Shown: positions 30,832-39,692, counted from the first letter of the stretch. The stretch is DNA of 64,000 nt from Citrobacter amalonaticus (GCF_018323885.1 NZ_AP024585.1:3348001-3412000); one strand, 5' to 3'. Program-made: numbers and translations. Notes: generated by a model not told the origin, from the letters alone.

Positions 30832-32295
30832 ATGTTCAGGCAGTTTAAGAAGAACCTGGTTGCTACCCTCATTGCCGCGCTGACCCTGAGTCAGGTGGCT
30901 CCCGCGTTCGCAAACTCCGCGGACAGCTTGCCAGACATGGGAACCTCGGCGGCAAGTACGCTTTCCATCGGCCAGGAAATGCAGATGGGCGATTATTATG
31001 TACGCCAGCTGCGTGGCAGCGCGCCGCTGATTAACGATCCGCTGCTGGTTCAGTACATTAATGGGTTGGGTATGCGTCTGGTTTCACACGCCGATTCGGT
31101 CAAGACGCCCTTCCATTTCTTTTTGATTAACAATGACGAAATCAACGCCTTTGCTTTTTTTGGCGGTAACGTCGTGCTGCACTCTGCCCTGTTTCGCTAT
31201 TCCGATAACGAAAGTCAGCTCGCCTCAGTTATGGCGCACGAAATCTCGCACGTCACCCAGCGCCACCTTGCGCGCGCCATGGAAGATCAGAAACGCAGCG
31301 CGCCGCTGACCTGGGTTGGCGCGTTAGGCTCCATTCTATTGGCGATGGCGAGCCCTCAGGCCGGGATGGCCGCGCTCACCGGCACGCTGGCGGGATCGCG
31401 TCAAGGGATGATTAGCTTCACGCAGCAAAATGAACAGGAAGCAGACCGTATCGGCATTCAGGTTTTACAACGTTCTGGATTCGATCCGCAGGCGATGCCG
31501 ACTTTCCTGGAAAAACTGCTCGACCAGGCGCGTTACTCCTCGCGTCCGCCTGAAATTTTGCTGACCCACCCCCTGCCGGAAAGTCGTCTTTCAGATACCC
31601 GCAATCGCGCAAACCAGATGCGTCCGGTGGTGGTGCAATCCTCTGAAGATTTCTATCTGGCGAAAGCGCGAACTCTGGGGATGTATAACTCCGGACGAAA
31701 CCAACTGACCAGCGACATGCTCGACGAGTGGGCAAAAGGTAACGTCCGACAGCAGCGCGCGGCGCAGTACGGTCGTGCGTTACAGGCGATGGAAGCCAAT
31801 AAATACGACGAGGCTCGCAAAGCGCTGCAACCGCTGCTGTCCGCAGAGCCCAATAACGCCTGGTATCTGGATCTGGCCACCGACATCGACCTCGGGCAAA
31901 AGAAAACCAGTGACGCGATTGCCCGACTGAAAAAAGCGCGTGATTTGCGAATCAACCCAGTTTTGCAACTTAACCTTGCGAACGCCCTGCTACAGGGCGG
32001 TCAGCCACAAGAAGCGGCAACCATCCTTAACCGTTATACCTTTAACAACAAGGACGACGCCAACGGCTGGGATCTGTTGGCGCAGGCGGAAGCCGCGTTG
32101 TATAACCGCGATCAGGAACTGGCCGCGCGTGCGGAAGGGTATGCGTTGGCGGGCCGTCTCGATCAGGCCATCTCGTTACTGAGCAGCGCCAGTTCGCAAG
32201 TGAAGCTGGGCAGCCAACAACAGGCGCGTTACGATGCGCGCATCGACCAACTGCGCCAGTTGCAGGAACGCTTTAAGCCGTACACGAAAATGTAA
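30832..32295 (+). CDS. bepA: BepA periplasmic metalloprotease/chaperone
   Basis: A 487-residue protein (formerly YfgC) that assists LptD maturation and degrades stalled outer-membrane proteins. The signal peptide is about 27 residues ([15 protein letters not shown]). The M48 zinc site is [12 protein letters not shown] near residue 136, with the third ligand in NEQEADRIG near 201. The C-terminal half is TPR-like helical repeats that contact the BAM complex. The ATG at 30832 gives the E. coli length; reading further upstream yields an unsupported extension across the perM promoter. Confidence 0.96.
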   Translation: MFRQFKKNLVATLIAALTLSQVAPAFANSADSLPDMGTSAASTLSIGQEMQMGDYYVRQLRGSAPLINDPLLVQYINGLGMRLVSHADSVKTPFHFFLINNDEINAFAFFGGNVVLHSALFRYSDNESQLASVMAHEISHVTQRHLARAMEDQKRSAPLTWVGALGSILLAMASPQAGMAALTGTLAGSRQGMISFTQQNEQEADRIGIQVLQRSGFDPQAMPTFLEKLLDQARYSSRPPEILLTHPLPESRLSDTRNRANQMRPVVVQSSEDFYLAKARTLGMYNSGRNQLTSDMLDEWAKGNVRQQRAAQYGRALQAMEANKYDEARKALQPLLSAEPNNAWYLDLATDIDLGQKKTSDAIARLKKARDLRINPVLQLNLANALLQGGQPQEAATILNRYTFNNKDDANGWDLLAQAEAALYNRDQELAARAEGYALAGRLDQAISLLSSASSQVKLGSQQQARYDARIDQLRQLQERFKPYTKM

Positions 32296-32307
32296 AAAGG
32301 ATTCTCC

Positions 32308-32667
32308 ATGTCAAAGGCCGTAAAAATCTACCATAACCCGCGCTGCTCCAAGAGCCGCGAAACGCTGAACCTGCTGCAATCGCACGGTGTGGAGCCAGAA
32401 GTGGTGCTTTACCTGGAAACGCCTGCCGATGCCGCAACGCTGCGTCAGTTGTTGAAGATGCTGGGCATGGAAAGCGCCCGGGAACTGATGCGCCGAAAAG
32501 AGGATCTCTACGCGTCGCTCAACCTGGCTGACAGCAGTCTGAGTGAAGATGAATTGATTCAGGCGATGGTGGAACACCCGAAACTGATGGAACGTCCAAT
32601 TGTAGTGGCGAACGGCCAGGCGCGTATTGGCCGTCCACCGGAACACGTGCTGGAAATCATCGGCTAA
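32308..32667 (+). CDS. yfgD: YfgD, ArsC-family protein
   Basis: A 119-residue arsenate reductase-family protein. The catalytic Cys13 lies in YHNPRCSKSRETL and the conserved IGRPPEHV near residue 106 is the ArsC substrate-loop region. It follows bepA after 12 bases and is probably co-transcribed. No arsR/arsB is nearby, so a role in arsenate resistance is not evident. Its stop codon directly abuts the stop of the next, convergent gene. Confidence 0.92.
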   Translation: MSKAVKIYHNPRCSKSRETLNLLQSHGVEPEVVLYLETPADAATLRQLLKMLGMESARELMRRKEDLYASLNLADSSLSEDELIQAMVEHPKLMERPIVVANGQARIGRPPEHVLEIIG

Positions 32668-33510
32668 TCACTCCCGCCGTAGTGCTTCGAGAAAAGCCTG
32701 CGGCGTCATCTCCCCCAGTTTTTTCTGCGCCTTGCCGGTATTATAACTTTCGCAAATTTCTGCCAGCAGTTGACTGGCTGATACGTCCTTTACCCGCGGC
32801 ACAATCGCCACCAGCGGAAGGTTAACCTGAATCGCATTCTGCACGTTATGGTTTATGTAGTGCGTCATTCCTCGTGCTATCAGCCCCTGTTCCAGCCCAT
32901 CAAGATGGGTGTCAGAAAAGAATGTCTCAATAGATTGTATATCAGCCGGACAGGCTGTCAGCAGCGCATCCAGCCATTTCATGACCAGATGCGGCGAAAT
33001 CCCGGCATACAGTCGCGCGTAGCACCAGCCGCTCACCGGTTCACGAGCCCAGAGCACATGATGCTCCCCGCCATCCTCCATATGCAGTGAAAGCGGGAGG
33101 TGATGCACCTCAAGCACATGAGGGAAATGCCCGGCCTTCAGTGCCTTTTTCCCCTGCAAAAGTGTCCCCTGACGCATCAACCTTGCAGGTTTAAGATAAC
33201 GATTTAGCGTCGCACGGGAAACGTGAATGCCCAGCCCTTCATTGACCAGTAACAAAAGCTCATCTAACGGCGCGCCGGTCGCATCCCGCAGTCCGTTAAT
33301 CAGCGCAATCTGCTCTTGTCTCATCGCTTTATGTATCACTTTCGGCGTAGTTTGCCGATCGGCAGTCTGCTCACGTTGTCGCCAGCGCCTGACCGTGGTG
33401 ACGGAAATCCCCAGCTCAGCGGCCAGCGCTCTGTCGCTTTTATCCGACTGCTGCAGATAACGACGGATGCGCGGTGTCGTGGTGGCATTGGCATGCAGTT
33501 TTATTTCCAT
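32668..33510 (-). CDS. Transposase-derived HTH protein with degenerate integrase core
   Basis: A 280-residue protein I do not recognise by name. An N-terminal HTH (residues about 26-47, DRALAAELGISVTTVRRWR) and a second HTH-like segment (about 80-106) resemble IS481-type transposases. Residues about 130-275 align with the integrase core, but the first catalytic Asp appears as Glu134 (HVLEVHHLP), Asp200 remains (FFSDTHLDG) and the third catalytic Glu region is missing. The tail SYNTGKAQKKLGEMTPQAFL fits the integrase end. The start at 33510 has AAGGA 7 bases upstream. No terminal inverted repeats are visible. It is intact and divergent from a sugar/peptide operon, so a DNA-binding regulator is plausible; a decayed transposase is the alternative. 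Confidence 0.65.
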   Translation of the reverse strand: MEIKLHANATTTPRIRRYLQQSDKSDRALAAELGISVTTVRRWRQREQTADRQTTPKVIHKAMRQEQIALINGLRDATGAPLDELLLLVNEGLGIHVSRATLNRYLKPARLMRQGTLLQGKKALKAGHFPHVLEVHHLPLSLHMEDGGEHHVLWAREPVSGWCYARLYAGISPHLVMKWLDALLTACPADIQSIETFFSDTHLDGLEQGLIARGMTHYINHNVQNAIQVNLPLVAIVPRVKDVSASQLLAEICESYNTGKAQKKLGEMTPQAFLEALRRE

Positions 33511-33574
33511 CGCCAAATCCTTTTCCAAAGAGATAACTAATCATATGAGATTTATATTTATAAGGCGAACACAT

Positions 33575-33617
33575 TGTGACCAGATTCACCTTTCGACTGC
33601 GGAGCTTCCCTGATAAT
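33575..33617 (+). promoter_or_regulatory. CRP site and -10 element of the EIIC operon
   Basis: TGTGA-CCAGAT-TCACC at 33575-33590 matches the CRP consensus at 9 of 10 positions. GATAAT at 33612-33617 is a good -10. With transcription starting near 33624, the CRP centre is at -41.5, the class II geometry. The start codon is about 43 bases further on. The assignment is inferred from sequence. Confidence 0.6.
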
Positions 33618-33666
33618 CCTCTGGCATACCATAAATACTCTCATCCGATCTTGTACGGAGTTCACA

Positions 33667-34986
33667 ATGAACAATGTTCTGGGATTTCTTGAAGCAAAAC
33701 TGATGCCGCTTGCGGCCAAAACGGCGCAGCAGCGTTACCTGGGCGCGATCCGCGGCGCTTATGTTTCCTTTATGCCGTTCATTATCGTCGGCTCCATTCT
33801 GCTGGTTATTTCCTCCTTTCCGAACCAGACCTATCAGCAATTTATGTCTGGCGCGTTTGGTGAAAGCTGGAGCAGTATTATCGAGATCCCGTTTAACGCG
33901 GTGTTCTCAACGATGTCACTGTTCATCAGTTTCCTGGTTGCCTACCGTCTGGCGGAACATTACGGTGAAGACCGTATCTCCTGCGGCATCCTGGCGCTGG
34001 TCTGCTTCCTGATCCTCACCCCGTTTATCAAAGTTGCGGATAACGGCGGCATCACCGTGATACCAGTAGAATGGATCGGCACTAAAGGGCTATTTGTGGC
34101 AATGATTGGCTCGTTGCTGTGGACGGAATTGTTCTGCTGGCTGAAACGCAAAAAACTGGTCATCAAGATGCCCGAAGGGGTTCCGCCTGCCGTGCAGGAA
34201 TCATTTGCCGCGCTGATCCCCGCCCTGTTGGTAATGATCCTGGTGCTGATTATTCGCATCCTGTTTGAAAATACCCACTACCAGACAATTCACCGCTTTA
34301 TCTATGAAGTGGTTGCGACGCCGGTTCGTCACTATGGCACCTCCTATTTTGGCGCGCTGATGACGGTTTTCAGCATCACGATTTTATGGTCGGTAGGGAT
34401 TAACTCTGGCTCAATGATCAACGGCATTATCCGGCCACTGTGGATGGAGAACCAGACGGATAACATCGCCGCCATTCAGGCGGGCGTTACGCCACCGCAT
34501 ATTATCACCGAGCAGTTTTTTGACATGATCTGGATGGGGGGCGCTGGCGCAACCTTATCGCTGGTTATCGCAATGCTGATTTTTGCCCGCAGTAAAAACA
34601 TGCGGGAAGTGGCCCGGCTGGGGGCTGGCGCATCGATTTTCAATATCAACGAACCCATTTTGTTCGGTCTGCCGGTCATCATGAACCCCATCATGCTAAT
34701 ACCGTTCAACCTGGTGCCTCTGGTGTTAGTCACCATCCAGTACGTCGCAATGAAAATTGGCGCTGTTGCCGTCACGACGGGCGTGTTTATTCCATGGACG
34801 CTGCCGCCGGTTATCAGTGGTTTTATCGTCACAGGCCATCTCAGCGGTAGCGTCATGCAGATCATCAATTTACTGATTGGCGCAATGCTCTATCTGCCAT
34901 TTATGCGCATTGTCGATAAACAGTACCGCGCGGCGGAAGTCACCACGCTGGCACAAAATGAGAGTACACCCGTTAAACAGGAGTAA
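33667..34986 (+). CDS. PTS EIIC, cellobiose/chitobiose (lactose) family, orphan
   Basis: A 439-residue membrane protein with about ten TM segments, homologous to ChbC/CelB/LicC permeases. It has the family motif INEPILFGLPVIMNP (Glu329) and MPFIIVGSILLVI near the N-terminus. The usual GIHG motif reads GINS at residues 244-247, so the conserved histidine is Asn246. No EIIA or EIIB gene is adjacent, so phosphoryl-transfer partners must be shared or absent. GGAG lies 6 bases before the ATG. The next gene starts 3 bases after the stop. Substrate is unknown; the neighbours suggest a GlcNAc-containing amino acid or peptide. Confidence 0.85.
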   Translation: MNNVLGFLEAKLMPLAAKTAQQRYLGAIRGAYVSFMPFIIVGSILLVISSFPNQTYQQFMSGAFGESWSSIIEIPFNAVFSTMSLFISFLVAYRLAEHYGEDRISCGILALVCFLILTPFIKVADNGGITVIPVEWIGTKGLFVAMIGSLLWTELFCWLKRKKLVIKMPEGVPPAVQESFAALIPALLVMILVLIIRILFENTHYQTIHRFIYEVVATPVRHYGTSYFGALMTVFSITILWSVGINSGSMINGIIRPLWMENQTDNIAAIQAGVTPPHIITEQFFDMIWMGGAGATLSLVIAMLIFARSKNMREVARLGAGASIFNINEPILFGLPVIMNPIMLIPFNLVPLVLVTIQYVAMKIGAVAVTTGVFIPWTLPPVISGFIVTGHLSGSVMQIINLLIGAMLYLPFMRIVDKQYRAAEVTTLAQNESTPVKQE

Positions 34987-34989
34987 AAC

Positions 34990-35946
34990 ATGTGGGGAAT
35001 TATCGCCACCTGGCGAATGGCGCTTGAAGGCGTTACTGAGTCCGCTTCCGCGCTGGCTGCAGGCCAAACAGCGGCCAGTGCGGTAGTCGATGCCGTTGCC
35101 GCAGTTGAGGACTTCCCATTATACAAGTCCGTTGGCTACGGCGGACTGCCAACCGAAAAGGGTGAGGTGGAACTGGATGCCGCATTCATGGATGGCGACA
35201 CGCTGGCGTTCGGCGCCGTGGGCAATCTCGTGGATATCGCCAATCCGGTACGCGTTGCGCACGCCCTGAGTCGTCAACGGTATAACAGCCTGCTTGTCGG
35301 CCAGGGTGCCCGAGAATGGGCGTTAAGCCAGGGGTTTGCAGAAAAAACCATGCTTACCGACCGCGCCATCCAACACTATCGCAAACGCTGCCGCGAGACG
35401 CTGGATAAGGGACTGAGTCCTTATGACGGCCATGATACCGTCGGCATTATCGGACTGGACACACAAGGTTCGATGAGCGTGGCGACCTCCACCAGCGGTC
35501 TGTTTATGAAAAAACGCGGTCGTCTGGGAGATTCCCCGATTATTGGTTCCGGCTTCTACTGCGACAGTCAAATCGGCGCCGCGACCGCCACTGGCGTTGG
35601 CGAAGACCTGATGAAGGGGTGCACCAGCTACGAAATCGTTCGCCGTATGGCACAGGGCATGACGCCGCAGCAGGCTGCGGACTCCGTGGTTTTTGAACTG
35701 GAGGACAACCTGATGTCCCGCTTTGGCAGGGTGGGCGATTTATCCGTCGTGTGTATGAATCACCGGGGAGAATTTGGCGCGGCGACCAATATCAAAACCT
35801 TCTCGTTTACCGTTGCCACCGCCAGTCATCCACTCACCGTCTATCTCGCGGAACGTCGGCACGAAAAGACGTATTACCAGCCAGTCGATGAGGCGTGGAT
35901 GCAGGCCTATGCGGCACGGATCCGTGCGCCAATAGAGGAAGAATAA
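34990..35946 (+). CDS. N4-(beta-N-acetylglucosaminyl)-L-asparaginase (glycosylasparaginase)
   Basis: A 318-residue Ntn-hydrolase that by family splits the GlcNAc-Asn bond, giving aspartate and an amino sugar. The autoprocessing/nucleophile motif is HDTVG with Thr150. Arg178 and Asp181 in GRLGDSPIIGSG match the substrate-binding pair of the Flavobacterium enzyme, and Trp8 matches its substrate-contacting tryptophan. SVGYGGLP near residue 47 is also typical. There is no signal peptide, unlike the Flavobacterium enzyme, so it should act in the cytoplasm. AGGAG precedes the start. The stop overlaps the next start (TAATG). Isoaspartyl peptidases share the fold, but HDTVG plus the Arg/Asp pair favour glycosylasparaginase. 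Confidence 0.88.
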   Translation: MWGIIATWRMALEGVTESASALAAGQTAASAVVDAVAAVEDFPLYKSVGYGGLPTEKGEVELDAAFMDGDTLAFGAVGNLVDIANPVRVAHALSRQRYNSLLVGQGAREWALSQGFAEKTMLTDRAIQHYRKRCRETLDKGLSPYDGHDTVGIIGLDTQGSMSVATSTSGLFMKKRGRLGDSPIIGSGFYCDSQIGAATATGVGEDLMKGCTSYEIVRRMAQGMTPQQAADSVVFELEDNLMSRFGRVGDLSVVCMNHRGEFGAATNIKTFSFTVATASHPLTVYLAERRHEKTYYQPVDEAWMQAYAARIRAPIEEE

Positions 35947-37391
35947 TGATGACATATCAGTTGATTCAGTCCCTTTCAGAGGCGCAACCCAACGCGCACC
36001 TGATTGCCCGTCCCACAAGCCAACAGTTACCAGACACCGCGCTGATAAACGAAATGCGTGCCACGGGTAACATGGCGGATACCTGTTTTGGCTGCGCCCC
36101 TTACAAACGCATCACCCTCATTCCATCAGCACTGTGGCAGGACAACCTGACCGACGGTTTGCTGAACGCATTACGTCCACTGTTCACCACGCCGGTCAGT
36201 TCTCACGTGATCATTGATGTTCGCGAAATACACGAAACCGTGCTGCTTCAGGTTCTGCGTTTTCTGTTCAATCAGGTACATCGCCTTGACGACCTGCAAC
36301 TGAAAACTACAGACAACGCGACGATAAGACTCGACCACATAACGGCGCTTTGTTTACCCGAACAGCGGGAAGCGTTAGAGGAAATTTTCCGTCGGCAGCA
36401 GGCCATTGCCAACGGCATGGTCGCCGCCCGCCGCCTGGCGGATATGCCATCCGAGCAGTGTACGCCGCAGGTCGTTGTCGAAGAGGCCCAACGTCTATGC
36501 GCGGCTTACCCTGACCTGCGCTGCGAAGTGCTGGACGAACAGGCCATCGTAGCGCAAGGCCTTGGCTTGCTGCACGCCGTGGGGAAAGGCTCCAGCCGCC
36601 CGCCCCGCCTGCTGGCGATTCATTACGACGGCGTCAGCAGCGGCCCGGTGCGCAGCTATGTCGGGAAAGGCATCACTTTCGACACCGGCGGTTTGTGGCT
36701 GAAAGAAGGCGCGGGCATGTACACCATGAAGTACGACATGTGCGGCGCAGCCAACGTGCTTGGGCTGATGCTCAGTATTGCCGGGCTGGCGCTGCCGGTT
36801 CGAGTCATGGGCGTACTGGCGCTGGCGGAAAACGCCATTGGTCCCGACGCCATGCAACCGGGTAACGTAGCACGCGCCTGTAACGGGATGACGGTGGAGA
36901 TCAACAACACCGACGCCGAAGGACGACTGGTACTTGCTGACGCCATTGCCTGGGCCAGCCAGCGCCACAAAGAGACTCGCTATATCATTGATTTAGCAAC
37001 GCTGACCGGCGCCGTGGTGAAAGCGCTGGGCTATGAGCTGAGTGGATTGATGACCCAGGATAGCGCGCTGCGTGCGGCGTTAACCGTTGCCGGTGAGCAG
37101 AGCGGAGATAGAGTCTGGTCGCTGCCATTGGACGCTCACCTGAAAAAACAAACGGAGAGCGCGATTGCCGATCTGTGCAATACGCCGACTAACAACGCGG
37201 CAATCAGCGCATCGGCGGCCTGGCTGCTTCATCATTTTTGTCCGGCGACGATTCCATGGGCGCATCTCGACGTCAGCGGTACGGCGTTGTGGCGCGAAGG
37301 GGGAAGAAGCGTGGCATCGGGCAGACCGATTCCACTGCTGATGGAGCATTTACTTAACGATCTGGCAGTTGAGAAGTCCCCCTCTGAGTGA
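35946..37391 (+). CDS. M17-family leucyl aminopeptidase
   Basis: A 481-residue cytosolic di-metal aminopeptidase. All PepA-type active-site residues are present: Lys241 and Asp246 (VGKGITFDTGG), Lys253, Asp264 (MKYDMCGAA), Asp323, Glu325 and Arg327 (NTDAEGRL). The N-terminal domain (1-160) is divergent from PepA and PepB. The ATG at 35946 overlaps the previous stop by one base and has GAGGAAG upstream; the frame extends to 35895 but into the previous gene. In this operon it could trim glycopeptides so that the asparagine becomes free. Specificity is unknown. Confidence 0.9.
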   Translation: MMTYQLIQSLSEAQPNAHLIARPTSQQLPDTALINEMRATGNMADTCFGCAPYKRITLIPSALWQDNLTDGLLNALRPLFTTPVSSHVIIDVREIHETVLLQVLRFLFNQVHRLDDLQLKTTDNATIRLDHITALCLPEQREALEEIFRRQQAIANGMVAARRLADMPSEQCTPQVVVEEAQRLCAAYPDLRCEVLDEQAIVAQGLGLLHAVGKGSSRPPRLLAIHYDGVSSGPVRSYVGKGITFDTGGLWLKEGAGMYTMKYDMCGAANVLGLMLSIAGLALPVRVMGVLALAENAIGPDAMQPGNVARACNGMTVEINNTDAEGRLVLADAIAWASQRHKETRYIIDLATLTGAVVKALGYELSGLMTQDSALRAALTVAGEQSGDRVWSLPLDAHLKKQTESAIADLCNTPTNNAAISASAAWLLHHFCPATIPWAHLDVSGTALWREGGRSVASGRPIPLLMEHLLNDLAVEKSPSE

Positions 37392-37410
37392 GGGCGTTTG
37401 TTTGGGTAAT

Positions 37411-37482
37411 CAGGCCGGATAAGGCGACGTCGCCCTCCGGCATCCGCACCGTTCTGCCTGATGGTGCTACGCTTATCAGACC
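37411..37482. repeat. BIME between the M17 gene and hda
   Basis: AGGCCGGATAAGGCGACGTC followed by GCCCTCCGGCA is one REP unit. GCCTGATGGTGCTACGCTTA followed by TCAGACC is a second. They lie between the convergent ends of the accessory operon and hda. Confidence 0.8.
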
Positions 37483-37510
37483 GACTGCGATGCGTAACCT
37501 TGTATTTCGA

Positions 37511-38212
37511 CTAGAGCTTCAGAATTTCTTTCACGAACGGAATGGTCAATTTGCGCTGCGCGGAGATGGAGGCGTGATCAAGCTGATCGAGCGTCATAAA
37601 CAGCGTGCGCATTTCTCTGTCGAGCCGTTTGAGCAAGAAGCGCCCCACGTCTTCCGGGAGTTCAAATCCGCGCAGTCGGGCGCGTAGCTGTAGCGCCTGC
37701 AGCTTATCTTCATCCGACAGCGGTTGCAGCTTGTAGATTTGCCCCCAATCCAGACGCGAGGCCAGATCGGGCAACCCCAGCTTTAACTGCCGTGGAGGAC
37801 GATCGCCGGTGATCAGTAACCGCGTTTTTCCGGATTCCAGAATGCGGTTGTAGAGATCAAATATCGCCATCTCCCACTCTTCATCACCCGCGACACATTC
37901 AATATTGTCGATACAGACTAACGACAGGTGTTCCATCCCGTCGAGCACTTCCGGTACAAACCAGGTGCGCTTGTCCAGCGGCACATAGCCCACGGCATCA
38001 CCACGCTGCGATAATTCAGCACAGGCAGCATGCAGCAAATGGCTGCGGCCGGCGCCTTCACGCGACCAGAGATAGATGTATCCGCTATGCTCCTGGCGCA
38101 GCACGTTTTGCAGTGCGGCCAGTAAAGAGGCGTTATCTCCCGGCCAGAAACTTGCAAACGTTTCGTCGTCAGGCAGATAAAGTGGCAAAGAGAGCTGTGC
38201 CGGTGTGTTCAG
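37511..38212 (-). CDS. hda: Hda, DnaA-related regulator, CTG start
   Basis: A 233-residue AAA+ protein that with the DNA-bound beta clamp triggers DnaA-ATP hydrolysis (RIDA). The N-terminus from CTG at 38212 reads [16 protein letters not shown] and contains the clamp-binding peptide QLSLPL. The CTG has GAGG 5 bases upstream and restores the E. coli length; the E. coli gene is known to use CUG. Starting at the next usable codon (TTG, 38188) would delete the clamp-binding motif. The P-loop is degenerate ([10 protein letters not shown]), as in the family. DnaA-like box VII/sensor regions follow. Confidence 0.93.
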   Translation of the reverse strand: MNTPAQLSLPLYLPDDETFASFWPGDNASLLAALQNVLRQEHSGYIYLWSREGAGRSHLLHAACAELSQRGDAVGYVPLDKRTWFVPEVLDGMEHLSLVCIDNIECVAGDEEWEMAIFDLYNRILESGKTRLLITGDRPPRQLKLGLPDLASRLDWGQIYKLQPLSDEDKLQALQLRARLRGFELPEDVGRFLLKRLDREMRTLFMTLDQLDHASISAQRKLTIPFVKEILKL

Positions 38213-38235
38213 AGAGACCTCAACCCAGATTTCAT
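38209..38235 (-). other. Eight-codon mini-ORF overlapping the hda start
   Basis: ATG at 38235 reads MKSGLRSL then TGA at 38211-38209; the TGA overlaps the hda CTG as CTGA. No clear Shine-Dalgarno precedes it. Translation is unproven, but the geometry could allow coupling to hda. Confidence 0.3.
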
Positions 38236-38307
38236 TAAAATCGTGATGAGTTTACCACAGAATTCCGTCGCGTTAGAACCGGGCAGCATCACTGCCCGGA
38301 TCCCATT

Positions 38308-39597
38308 TTACGGCTTCGGCGTATCCGCATCTTCCGCGTCCAGCACCACTTCTTCCGGGCGCAGGACAGAAATCAGCTTGAAGATCAGGCTCAGACCGAT
38401 CCCAACGATCGTCGCCAGCGCCATTCCTTTCAGCTCCGCCGCGCCAATGTGCACTTTCGCGCCGCTGACGCCAATGATCAGAATGACAGAGGTCAGGATC
38501 AGGTTCTGCGCTTTGTTGTAATCCACTTTCGATTCAATCAGCACGCGAATACCGGATGCCCCGATCACCCCGTACAGCAGCAATGACACCCCACCCATCA
38601 CCGGTAGCGGAATGATCTGGATCGCCGCCGCCAGTTTACCGACGCAGGACAGCAGAATCGCGAAAATCGCCGCGCCGCCAATTACCCAGGTACTGTAAAC
38701 ACGGGTGATTGCCATTACACCAATGTTCTCACCGTAGGTGGTGTTCGGCGTGGAGCCAAAGAAGCCAGAAATCACCGTCGACAAACCGTTGGCAAACATC
38801 GAGCGATGCAGACCCGGATCGCGAACCAGATCTTTTTTGACGATATTCGCCGTGACCACGAGGTGACCGACGTGTTCGGCAATCACCACCAGCGCCGCAG
38901 GCAGAATAGTCAAAATGGCGAACCACTCAAAGCGCGGCGTGTAGAAGGTCGGCAGCGCAAACCAGTGCGCCTCGGCAATCGGTGTGGTATCAACCACGCC
39001 CATCGCAAATGACAGTGCATAACCTGCCAGTACCCCAATCAGGATCGGGATAATCGCAAGGAAACCACGAAACAGCACCGAGCCAAACACGGTCACCGCC
39101 AGCGTCACCATCGAGATAATGATGGTCTTCGAATCCGCAGATTGTCCTTCCGCAGGCAGCAATCCAGCCATACCAGCGGCCACGCCTGCCAGTTCAAGAC
39201 CGATGACGGCAACGATTGCGCCCATTGCCGCAGGAGGAAACATCACGTCCAGCCAGCCGGTTCCCGCTTTCTTGACAATGAAAGAAACCAGGCAGAACAG
39301 CACACCACACATGATGAAGCCGCCCAGCGCCACTTCGTATCCCAACGGCAACAGCAGCAGAACCGGTGAGATAAACGCGAAGCTTGAACCTAAATAGGCA
39401 GGAATTTTTCCTTTACAGATAAAGAGATACAGCAAGGTCCCGATCCCGTTGAACAACAGAACGGTAGCCGGGTTGATATGAAACAGAACTGGCACCAGCA
39501 CGGTTGCGCCAAACATGGCGAACAGGTGTTGCAAACTAAGCGGGATTGTCTGTAAAAGTGGCGGTCTTTCACTCACCCCGATAGCACGGCGCGTCAT
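38308..39597 (-). CDS. uraA: Uracil permease UraA
   Basis: A 429-residue NCS2-family uracil:proton symporter of the inner membrane, with about 14 TM segments. It starts MTRRAIGVSERPPLLQTIPL. The substrate-site region has GLELAGVAAG near residue 125, the key glutamate in VIAEHVGH near 241, and GFFGSTPNTTYGENIG near 275. It lies downstream of upp, past an intergenic terminator, in the standard upp-uraA arrangement. Confidence 0.97.
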   Translation of the reverse strand: MTRRAIGVSERPPLLQTIPLSLQHLFAMFGATVLVPVLFHINPATVLLFNGIGTLLYLFICKGKIPAYLGSSFAFISPVLLLLPLGYEVALGGFIMCGVLFCLVSFIVKKAGTGWLDVMFPPAAMGAIVAVIGLELAGVAAGMAGLLPAEGQSADSKTIIISMVTLAVTVFGSVLFRGFLAIIPILIGVLAGYALSFAMGVVDTTPIAEAHWFALPTFYTPRFEWFAILTILPAALVVIAEHVGHLVVTANIVKKDLVRDPGLHRSMFANGLSTVISGFFGSTPNTTYGENIGVMAITRVYSTWVIGGAAIFAILLSCVGKLAAAIQIIPLPVMGGVSLLLYGVIGASGIRVLIESKVDYNKAQNLILTSVILIIGVSGAKVHIGAAELKGMALATIVGIGLSLIFKLISVLRPEEVVLDAEDADTPKP

Positions 39598-39645
39598 AGT
39601 GTTTTCCTCTGAGTGTGTTTGTTATGAATCGTTGAGTTGTTTTAT

Positions 39646-39675
39646 TCAAAAAAAAGCCGACTCTTAAAGTCGGCT
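39646..39675 (-). terminator. Terminator/attenuator between upp and uraA
   Basis: On the minus strand AGCCGACT, TTAAG, AGTCGGCT is followed by TTTTTTTT, just after upp. Readthrough is presumably needed for uraA expression. Confidence 0.9.
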
Positions 39676-39692
39676 ATTTATCAGTTATTCAC

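Noticed and set aside
32668..33667. An intact insertion sequence
   Set aside because: No terminal inverted repeats or target duplication visible by eye, and the integrase catalytic residues are incomplete.
36495..36968. Minus-strand frame opposite the M17 aminopeptidase gene
   Set aside because: Antisense shadow of the conserved metal-site region, with no start signal.
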